Origin: an uncultured Thermomicrobiales bacterium
GTDB lineage: Bacteria; Chloroflexota; Chloroflexia; Thermomicrobiales; UBA6265
Assembly (NCBI GenBank): GCA_902806375.1
Contig: CADCWK010000156.1
Coordinates: forward strand, 1 to 29,801
DNA length: 29,801 nt
Direction of reading: 5' to 3'
In this document: positions 24,217 to 29,801 of the stretch, in pieces
How the letters are laid out: every line of letters begins with the position of its first letter
Position numbering within the stretch: the stretch's first letter is position 1
Notes under the pieces: model-generated
What the model was told of the DNA's origin: nothing
The model's input: the letters and a program-made list of their open reading frames with translations, nothing else
The model's database searches: none
Translations under genes and position numbers: made by a program

Positions 24217-25182
24217 ATGCAGATCGGGTACAAGCTCTTCGCCGAGGCGTTCTCACCGGCCGAACTCGTCCGGCAGGCGATCAGGGCCGAGGAGGTGGGG
24301 TTCGATTTCGTCGAGATCAGCGACCACTACCACCCCTGGCTCCCGGAGCACGGCCACTCGCCGTTCGCCTGGTCGGTCCTACCCGCGATCGCCGTCCGGA
24401 CGGAGCGGATCGGGTTGGGGACCGGCGTGACCTGCCCGTTCCTGCGGTACCACCCAGCGGTCGTCGCCCAGGCCGCCGCGACGACGGCTTGTCTCGCCCC
24501 TGGCCGGGTCTTCCTCGGGCTCGGTACCGGCGAGCGCCTGAACGAACACGTGGTCGGGCAGGGCTGGCCGCCCATCGCCGTCCGGCGGGAGATGCTGCGT
24601 GAGTCGATCGAGATCATCCGGTCGCTCTGGTCGGGCGGCTACCGCTCATACCGTGGCGAGCACCTGACGCTGGAGTCGGCCCGGGTCTTCGACCTCCCGG
24701 AGGTGCTGCCCCAGATCATCGTCGCGGCCGGCGGACCGCTCGCCGCCCGGCTGGCCGCGGAGGTGGGAGACGGCCTGTTCGCCGTCGCCGCCGATGCCGG
24801 GCTTACCGCGATCTACCGCGAGGCGGGCGGGACGGGTCCCCGTTATGTCGAGGTCCCGCTGGCCTGGGCCGTCGACGAGGACACCGCCGCGGCGTCGGCG
24901 CACCGGCTGTTCCGTTTCGGGGACGGGGGCTGGCCCGTCACCGTCGAGTTGCCCAACCCCGCCAACTTCGCCGCCGCGACCCGACACGTCCCGGTCGACT
25001 CGATGCGGGAGTCGTTCGCCTGCGGGCCCGATTGGGAACGCCACGTCGCGATGGTCCAGCGCTTCGTCGATGCCGGGTACGACCGGCTGGCGCTCGTCAA
25101 CGCCGGTCCCGATCCGGACGGCTTCCTCGACTTCTTCAGGACCGAGCTCTCCGATCGGCTCCGCCAACTAGGGCCGTCCTGA
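24217..25182 (+). CDS. F420-dependent oxidoreductase, glucose-6-phosphate dehydrogenase-like (LLM class)
   Basis: A 321-residue luciferase-like (TIM barrel) enzyme. The sequence blocks are those of the F420-dependent glucose-6-phosphate dehydrogenase-type family: VEISDHYHPWLPEHGHSPFAW (from residue 32), GTGVTCPFLRYHPAVVAQAAATT (68-90), GRVFLGLGTGERLNEH (96-111) and REMLRESIEIIRSLWSGG. The SDHYHPW and GTGERLNEH segments contact F420 and substrate in the family. It uses the deazaflavin coenzyme F420 in the cytoplasm; whether glucose-6-phosphate is the substrate is not shown. ATG 24217 has GGGGGAG upstream and starts the conserved MQIGYKLFAE; an in-frame ATG at 24163 would only add an unrelated leader. 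F420 use supports an actinobacterial or Chloroflexota-type host. Confidence 0.9.
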   Translation: MQIGYKLFAEAFSPAELVRQAIRAEEVGFDFVEISDHYHPWLPEHGHSPFAWSVLPAIAVRTERIGLGTGVTCPFLRYHPAVVAQAAATTACLAPGRVFLGLGTGERLNEHVVGQGWPPIAVRREMLRESIEIIRSLWSGGYRSYRGEHLTLESARVFDLPEVLPQIIVAAGGPLAARLAAEVGDGLFAVAADAGLTAIYREAGGTGPRYVEVPLAWAVDEDTAAASAHRLFRFGDGGWPVTVELPNPANFAAATRHVPVDSMRESFACGPDWERHVAMVQRFVDAGYDRLALVNAGPDPDGFLDFFRTELSDRLRQLGPS

Positions 25183-25205
25183 CGGGCCTACGCACTTCCC
25201 TCGTC

Positions 25206-25272
25206 CTGAGGTGGTAGCCGGATACGAGCCTGCCAGGCGGCGACAATCCTGGACTACCGTGATCCACCTCAG
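25206..25272. terminator. Inverted repeat between convergent genes
   Basis: Arms CTGAGGTGG (25206-25214) and CCACCTCAG (25264-25272) are perfect complements. An overlapping inner pairing GGTAG / CTACC is also possible. The right arm includes the stop codon of the pfkB gene. It could act as a two-way transcription stop, though no T-run is visible. Confidence 0.35.
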
Positions 25273-26159
25273 AGCGATATGCGGAGGGCAGCCGGGTTGA
25301 GATCGGCTGCAGCCAGGTCTGACGACTGGACGCACAGCGCCCCGGCGATCGCGCCGAACCGGAGACACCGGTCAGGGTCGAGACCTGACAGGTGACCGAA
25401 GAGGGCACCGGCGAAGAAGGCGTCACCGGCCCCATTGGTATCGACGATTCGCGGGACCGGGATGGCGGGTTGAACGACGATTCCGGTCGCGTCACCGGCA
25501 ATCGCACCTAATGGTCCGCGGGTGCAGATGACCAATCGCTTCCCGAGTCCGACCCACCGCTCGATCAATGGGACCGGGTCGTCGATCAAGGCATCGCTGA
25601 ACATGATGACGTCGGCTGCCTCGGCAAACGGCTGCCGGTAGGCGTCGGTCCCGTCCCAGTCGTGCAGATCCGTCCAGATCGGAATGCCGAGTTCCCGGGC
25701 GACGGGGATGGTCGCCAGGCTGTGGTCGGAGAGGTCGAGGACGGCAATGGCGCTGTGATGCAGCGCATCAACCGCCGCCGCCGGCATCGGATCGCGGAGC
25801 ATACCGGCCGCGGCGAGGTAGATCGATACCCGCCCGCCGTCGTCGCTCATGAGATTGAGGTGGCGCTCGGTCGGAGTATCCGCGTCACGGACATCGATCA
25901 GGGTGATCGCCGGATGAGCGAGCGCGGTGCGGATTTCATCCGTGGCGGCGTCCCCACCGAGACAGGTCTTGAGGGTCACGTCGAACCCGAGACGGGCGAG
26001 ATTGAGCGCTTTGCCGGCCGAGGTGCCACCGAGCCTCTCGCGATGGGAGCGGGCGAAGATCGTCTGCGAACGGGCCTCGTGAAGGTGGTCGAGACCGACC
26101 AGTATGTTCCATGACGCCGCGCCGGAGACGAAGACCCGCCCGGCGGATCGGGCCGTCAC
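25269..26159 (-). CDS. PfkB-family sugar kinase
   Basis: A 296-residue ribokinase/PfkB-type kinase. The N-terminal substrate-binding pattern GGTSAGKALNLARLG (44-58) and the ATP/anion-hole motif DTNGAGDAFFAG (240-251), with catalytic Asp D246, are both present. It transfers phosphate from ATP to a hydroxymethyl group of a sugar, nucleoside or inositol in the cytoplasm; the particular substrate cannot be read from these motifs. It starts with GTG 26159, overlapping the stop of the small membrane-protein gene by four bases (GTGA). It is therefore the last gene of a three-gene operon with a PAP2-type membrane enzyme, hinting that the substrate may come from a lipid head group. That link is inference. 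Confidence 0.9.
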   Translation of the reverse strand: MTARSAGRVFVSGAASWNILVGLDHLHEARSQTIFARSHRERLGGTSAGKALNLARLGFDVTLKTCLGGDAATDEIRTALAHPAITLIDVRDADTPTERHLNLMSDDGGRVSIYLAAAGMLRDPMPAAAVDALHHSAIAVLDLSDHSLATIPVARELGIPIWTDLHDWDGTDAYRQPFAEAADVIMFSDALIDDPVPLIERWVGLGKRLVICTRGPLGAIAGDATGIVVQPAIPVPRIVDTNGAGDAFFAGALFGHLSGLDPDRCLRFGAIAGALCVQSSDLAAADLNPAALRISL

Positions 26160-26476
26160 CGGGCGGCGAGGGCGAACGCGACGCAGATCAGCAGGAGCAC
26201 GACCACGCCGACCATCATGGCGATGGCGACCCGGTCCGGACCCCTCGCCTCGACGACGCCCGGATCGGGCGACCTGTCAGGGACCGGTCCCGTGTCGTCG
26301 CCGGTCAGGCGGACCTCGCCGGTCGCCGCGGCGGGTTCGCCGGAAAGGACCGGCGCGGCGCTCCCGTCTGCGGGTGCGGCCGTCGCCCCGCCATCCCTCA
26401 CCGTCGAGGGGCCTGGTGAATCCGGTGTGACGTCACGCTTCGCGTGGTCTGGCTGGTCGGTCGGATCACTGCTCAT
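26156..26476 (-). CDS. Small tail-anchored membrane protein
   Basis: A 106-residue protein whose first 80 residues are polar, acidic and rich in Pro, Ala and Gly, likely disordered. One hydrophobic helix near the C-terminus (VAIAMMVGVVVLLLICVAFALAAR, about 83-106) fits a tail anchor. No family is recognised. It overlaps both neighbours by four bases: ATGA with the PAP2 gene before it and GTGA with the PfkB gene after it. This tight double coupling is the best evidence that it is a real gene acting with them. Confidence 0.7.
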   Translation of the reverse strand: MSSDPTDQPDHAKRDVTPDSPGPSTVRDGGATAAPADGSAAPVLSGEPAAATGEVRLTGDDTGPVPDRSPDPGVVEARGPDRVAIAMMVGVVVLLLICVAFALAAR

Positions 26477-27276
26477 GTCCCAAGCCTAGCAGAGTGCCGC
26501 GTCGCCCGGTCGATGCGCCAGCGGTTCCAGAACCAGCCCAGTCCGGTGCACAGGACGACGATCCCCACGCCGGCGATGGCATCGAGCAGGTAGTGGTTGC
26601 CGGTCACGACGACCGTCCAGGTCATCGCCGCGACGTAGAGGAGGCCCACGGCCGTGGCCCATGGCCGGTGGACGACCGCTCGCAGGATCAGCGCGGCCAG
26701 GAGCGCCCAGCCGACGTGCATGCTGGGCATCGCGCCGTAGACGTTGATCGCGCCGGACTCGTCGCCGACCGTCCCGTAGTAGGTCGGCCCGAAGCGCATC
26801 AGCGTGTCGATCATGCCGTAGGGCTGGTAGAGCCGTGGTGGTGCGAGGGGGTAGGCGATCTGGACGACGGCCGTCACGGTCGCCGAGAGGGTCAGGACGG
26901 CCCGCCATCGCTCGAAGACGACGGGTGCCCGGAGGAAGGCGAAGACGGCCACGGCGAGGAGGACGGGGGACCAGCCGACGATGTAGAACCAGTTGGCCGC
27001 CTGGACCAGGGCCGGTGAGGCGATCGCCGCCTGCTGCCAGCCCCGGTCGATGTCGAGGCCGACAGCGGCCTGCAAGGCGACTACGTCCGCGGCATGGTCA
27101 GCCCCCGCTTCCGGGGCGTATCCGGGTCGCCAGAACCGGTACCCCATGAACAGGACGTACAGCAGGAGTGCCGGGGTCAGATCCCGCATGACCCGGCGCA
27201 GCCAGAACCACCAACGGACATCGAGGCTGGGCCGGGACGCCGGGGACATCGCGACCAGCCCCTCCGTCAGGGCCAT
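26473..27276 (-). CDS. PAP2-superfamily membrane phosphatase/transferase
   Basis: A membrane protein with about six helices, carrying the later PAP2 acid phosphatase motifs. YGAMPSMHVGWALL contains the S-x-H motif with the catalytic histidine, and VVTGNHYLLDAIAGVGIV contains the G-N-H-x-x-x-D motif. The form PSMHVGWA with TGNHYLLD is close to the inositol phosphorylceramide synthase-like (AUR1/PAP2_3) branch, whose members move or remove lipid phospho-head groups on the outer side of the membrane. ATG 27276 is chosen for an AGGAG 8 bases upstream; in-frame starts at 27348 (GTG), 27303 and 27249 are possible. The gene heads a three-gene overlapping operon with a tail-anchored protein and a PfkB kinase. 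The exact lipid substrate is unknown. Confidence 0.85.
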   Translation of the reverse strand: MALTEGLVAMSPASRPSLDVRWWFWLRRVMRDLTPALLLYVLFMGYRFWRPGYAPEAGADHAADVVALQAAVGLDIDRGWQQAAIASPALVQAANWFYIVGWSPVLLAVAVFAFLRAPVVFERWRAVLTLSATVTAVVQIAYPLAPPRLYQPYGMIDTLMRFGPTYYGTVGDESGAINVYGAMPSMHVGWALLAALILRAVVHRPWATAVGLLYVAAMTWTVVVTGNHYLLDAIAGVGIVVLCTGLGWFWNRWRIDRATRHSARLGT

Positions 27277-27380
27277 CCCCCGCCGCTCCTGATCGCTCAC
27301 CATCCCTGCCGCCGACTCCGTCCTCGTCCCGACGTGCCCGGCCGACACCGGGCGACAGACTGCGGCGGCAGCGCACGATT

Positions 27381-27414
27381 GGCACCACGCGGGACCGGAT
27401 TCCCTGCCGGTGCC
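27381..27414 (-). terminator. Possible hairpin after the HD-domain gene
   Basis: GGCACC / GGTGCC arms with inner GGGA / TCCC pairing form an imperfect stem about 25 bases beyond the stop of the minus-strand HD gene at 27439. It separates that gene from the PAP2 operon on the same strand. Confidence 0.35.
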
Positions 27415-27438
27415 GCCACTCCGCCCAACGGGTGCTGG

Positions 27439-28911
27439 CTAGAGCACACCTCCGAGCAGTGGCAGCAGCAACTGTTCCCAGTGCTCGCGGACGGCCCCCC
27501 GCCACGGGTCGGCGGCGACGATCCGGATCAGGCGACGGTGCTCCTCGTAGCGCTTGAAGTCCTCGTCGCTCATCCCGGCGACGTCCCGCCACGGCATGAT
27601 CGGCGCGAAGCCGACCGGCGGCCGGTCGAACGTCACCCAGACCCCGGTCCGCCACTTCTCCGGCTTGGGGATGTCGATCAGGATGGCGTCCGCCGGGACC
27701 GTCGTACCGAGCACCCGCGAGAGCCCCGCCGCCAGCAGCGTCTCGACCTGGCGCCGGGCGCCCGGGTCGTAGAACAGATTGCCGAGGCGGCCGTAGAGCT
27801 CGTAGGCCAGCCGGCTGACCTCGACCGCCCGCTTGTGGACGCGCCGGTCGACCAGCGCCGCCGTCAGCCGCCGCGTCGCGTCGGGCATCTCCGGCTGGCC
27901 GAGGTAGGCCAGGAGCGAGGCGTCATCGTGCCCCGGCAGTTCGTCGGCGTCGATCGTCCCGGCAACGACGGCCTCCTGCACGGCGCGGAGCAGCATCGCC
28001 ATGCAGGCCCGGTTGGTGTGGTGCCAGTAGACGTTGTCGAACATGGCCTGCCGGGCGTTGATCAGCGAGTGCAGGGCGCTGACGCCCTTGCTCCCGACGA
28101 CGACCCGCTCCCCGGCCGGCTGCGTCACCCCGTGGCGAACGGTCGTCTCCGGGACGGCCGCGATCCCGAGGGCGTCGATCAGCCGGGTGGTATCGACGCC
28201 ACCATAGGGGACGTTGCAGCCGTGCGCGTCCCGGGGGAGGTAGTCCAGCTTGTCCATGTCGAGCGGCCCGGACAGGATGCCGCGCAGCAGGTGATCGACC
28301 GGGGAGAGCACGTCGAGATCCTCGAAGACGATCGCCGCGACCCGCTCCGGCCGGACACCCCACTGCTCGCGCAGGATCGTCGCGATCTCGCCGGTGACGA
28401 TCCGGGCCGCGCCGACCGCCTCGTGCGAGCGGACCGGTGCGCCGAGCTCCTCGATGGCGTGCGAGAACGGGTAGTGGCCGATATCGTGGAGCAGGGCGGC
28501 GGCGGCGATCGTCCGGGCGTCCTCCTCGCCGATCGCGGCAGCCCCACGCGGCGTCCGGCGCAGGTGGTCGAGTGCCAGCCGGGTGAGCTGGAGGACACCG
28601 AGCGAGTGCTCGAAGCGGGTGTGCTTGGCGCCCGGCCAGACACGGGAGACGAAGCCGAGCTGCTGGATCCGGTCCAGCCGGAGGAACGCCGGGGTGCCGA
28701 TCAGCGCGATCTCCGGCGCTGACAGCGGGATCCGGTCGTAGATCGCGTCCCGGACGGTGGTTTCGATGGGCAGGTCGAGACCCGGCACGGTCGGCGCCAT
28801 CGACGAACGGGACGCGGGATGACCCGGCGCCGTTCCGGGGAGCGGCGAGACGTCCCGGGAAGGCGCGGCGTCAACGGACGCCGATGGCGTCATCGGCAAC
28901 GGCAGGGTCAC
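27439..28911 (-). CDS. HD-superfamily phosphohydrolase (COG1078, YdhJ/SAMHD1-like)
   Basis: A 490-residue HD-domain metal-dependent phosphohydrolase. Family motifs are HTRFEHSLGV (97-106, first metal His), LLHDIGHYPFSHAIEE (140-155, the HD pair H142-D143) and GPLDMDKLDYLPRDAHG (216-231, last metal Asp D218). This is the pattern of COG1078 proteins related to SAMHD1 and dGTPases, which cleave nucleotides such as dNTPs. The C-terminal 200 residues are helical with no further motif recognised. The first 40 residues are low in complexity; the GTG at 28911 has GGAG 11 bases upstream, while an in-frame ATG at 28800 lies right before the conserved part. It is divergent from the iron-type alcohol dehydrogenase. 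The actual nucleotide substrate is unknown. Confidence 0.9.
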   Translation of the reverse strand: MTLPLPMTPSASVDAAPSRDVSPLPGTAPGHPASRSSMAPTVPGLDLPIETTVRDAIYDRIPLSAPEIALIGTPAFLRLDRIQQLGFVSRVWPGAKHTRFEHSLGVLQLTRLALDHLRRTPRGAAAIGEEDARTIAAAALLHDIGHYPFSHAIEELGAPVRSHEAVGAARIVTGEIATILREQWGVRPERVAAIVFEDLDVLSPVDHLLRGILSGPLDMDKLDYLPRDAHGCNVPYGGVDTTRLIDALGIAAVPETTVRHGVTQPAGERVVVGSKGVSALHSLINARQAMFDNVYWHHTNRACMAMLLRAVQEAVVAGTIDADELPGHDDASLLAYLGQPEMPDATRRLTAALVDRRVHKRAVEVSRLAYELYGRLGNLFYDPGARRQVETLLAAGLSRVLGTTVPADAILIDIPKPEKWRTGVWVTFDRPPVGFAPIMPWRDVAGMSDEDFKRYEEHRRLIRIVAADPWRGAVREHWEQLLLPLLGGVL

Positions 28912-29049
28912 GGTGCGGGCACTCCAGCGCGGATCACGGTGCGGACGTCACGGCTGCTGCCGCGGCCAGCGAGACGGTGGGTTGCCGGGTAGGATAGCCG
29001 GGCGGGGGCAGATGATGACGGCCCTCTCGCACCAGCCCGAGGAGCGACC

Positions 29050-29801
29050 ATGACGTCCCAATCCGCCGACCGGTCCCCTACCGATCCCCTCACGAGCCCG
29101 GCCACCTTCGGCTCGTTCCAGCTCCGGACCGAGGTCCGGTTCGGCCCCGGCGTCTCGGCCGACCTGGTCACGGCCCTGGCCCCCTACGGTGACCGGGTCG
29201 TAGTGGTGACGGACCCGGGTGTCCGCCGGACTGGACTCGTCGACCGCATCCTGGCCCCGGTCCTGGCCGCCGGGGTCACGGTCGATGTGCATGACGATGT
29301 CTCTCCCAACCCGCGCGACCACGAGTGCCGGGCAGCAGCGGACCTCGTCCGCTCCACCGGGGCCGCCGCGATCGTCGCGATCGGGGGCGGGAGCCCGATC
29401 GACGCCGCCAAGTGCGCTGCCGTGCTGGCGACCAACGGCGGGACCTCTCGGGACTGGGCCGTTCCCCGCCGGCTGGCTCACGACCCGCTGCCGCTGATCG
29501 CCATCCCGACCACCGCCGGGACCGGCAGCGAGGTGACGCGGGGCGCCGTCATCACCGACGAGGAGCACCGGACCAAGCTGACCGTCAAGGACCCGCGCAT
29601 GGCGGCCCGGCTGGCGCTGGTCGATCCGGAGCTGACCTCCTCCGTGCCGCCGGGCGTGACGGCCGCGACCGGGATGGACGTCCTGACCCACGCCGTCGAA
29701 GCCTACACGTGCCGCCGCGCCAACCCGGTCACCGACGCGCTCGCCCTTCACGCCATCCGGCTGGTGGCGACGCACCTCGCCAACGCCTACGAGCACGGCG
29801 A
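29050..29801 (+). CDS. Iron-type alcohol dehydrogenase (3' truncated by window end)
   Basis: The frame opens at ATG 29050 (GAGGAG 7-9 bases upstream) and runs to the right edge without a stop, giving the first 250 residues. It matches group III (Fe-type) alcohol dehydrogenases: FQLRTEVRFGPGVSADL at the start, VAIGGGSPIDAAK as the NAD(P)-binding glycine-rich loop, and AIPTTAGTGSEVTRGAVI. The GMDVLTHAVEAYT segment provides the first metal-ligand Asp and His; the remaining His ligands lie past the edge. These enzymes interconvert alcohols and aldehydes, and related ones act on lactaldehyde, butanol or 4-hydroxybutyrate. The first 18 residues are a polar leader. Substrate not assignable from the part seen. 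Confidence 0.93.
   Translation, partial: MTSQSADRSPTDPLTSPATFGSFQLRTEVRFGPGVSADLVTALAPYGDRVVVVTDPGVRRTGLVDRILAPVLAAGVTVDVHDDVSPNPRDHECRAAADLVRSTGAAAIVAIGGGSPIDAAKCAAVLATNGGTSRDWAVPRRLAHDPLPLIAIPTTAGTGSEVTRGAVITDEEHRTKLTVKDPRMAARLALVDPELTSSVPPGVTAATGMDVLTHAVEAYTCRRANPVTDALALHAIRLVATHLANAYEHG

Noticed and set aside
1..29801. CRISPR arrays, tRNA or rRNA genes
   Set aside because: No regularly spaced direct repeats, tRNA cloverleaf with conserved arms, or rRNA-like segments were seen on either strand.

Overview
The window is a roughly 29.8 kb piece of a very GC-rich bacterial chromosome. Gene content (a fused one-ORF LarC, an F420-dependent luciferase-like oxidoreductase of the glucose-6-phosphate dehydrogenase type, a Ski2/Dob10-type helicase, YggT, a REP-associated transposase remnant and dispersed short palindromic elements) suggests a Chloroflexota bacterium, perhaps of class Thermomicrobia. 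This is inference from family distribution; no rRNA or tRNA gene is visible to confirm it. No CRISPR array, intact insertion sequence or replication origin was seen.

Region 1 (1-5250) is the most accessory-looking part: five co-oriented, tightly packed genes. They are a sigma-70-like protein cut by the left edge, an HTH/XRE-like protein, an ImmA/IrrE-type zinc metallopeptidase (4-bp overlap with the HTH gene), a protein with remote NurA-nuclease resemblance, and a HerA-type hexameric DNA translocase. A perfect hairpin follows the HerA stop. The arrangement reads as a regulated DNA-processing or defence cassette: a transcription-control module (sigma, repressor, anti-repressor protease) in front of a nuclease-translocase pair.

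Region 2 (5250-9960) holds metabolic and stress genes: an RraA/aldolase-like protein, a semialdehyde-dehydrogenase-type ALDH with an operator-like palindrome upstream, an OsmC peroxidase with a clear terminator hairpin, and a DUF4037-type nucleotidyltransferase. Region 3 (9951-10532) is a decayed REP-associated tyrosine transposase (RAYT) enclosed by a 33-bp imperfect inverted repeat.

Region 4 (10554-16096), on the minus strand, carries a DEAD/DEAH helicase with a DSHCT domain, a secreted SH3 plus L,D-transpeptidase-like protein, and LarC. Region 5 (16201-20048) has an amidinohydrolase (DDAH/arginine-deiminase-like), a translationally coupled pair of SMR transporters, and a membrane-anchored MutS-like ATPase. 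Region 6 (20078-25182) has a Tat-type secreted protein, a small membrane protein, YggT, IlvD and the F420-dependent oxidoreductase.

Region 7 (25269-29801) has a three-gene operon with two 4-bp overlaps (PAP2-type membrane phosphatase/transferase, small tail-anchored protein, PfkB sugar kinase), a COG1078-type HD phosphohydrolase, and an iron-type alcohol dehydrogenase cut by the right edge.

Two equal-length (85 nt) copies of a dispersed palindromic element with conserved ends and divergent centres lie in the intergenic regions at 8260 and 24058.
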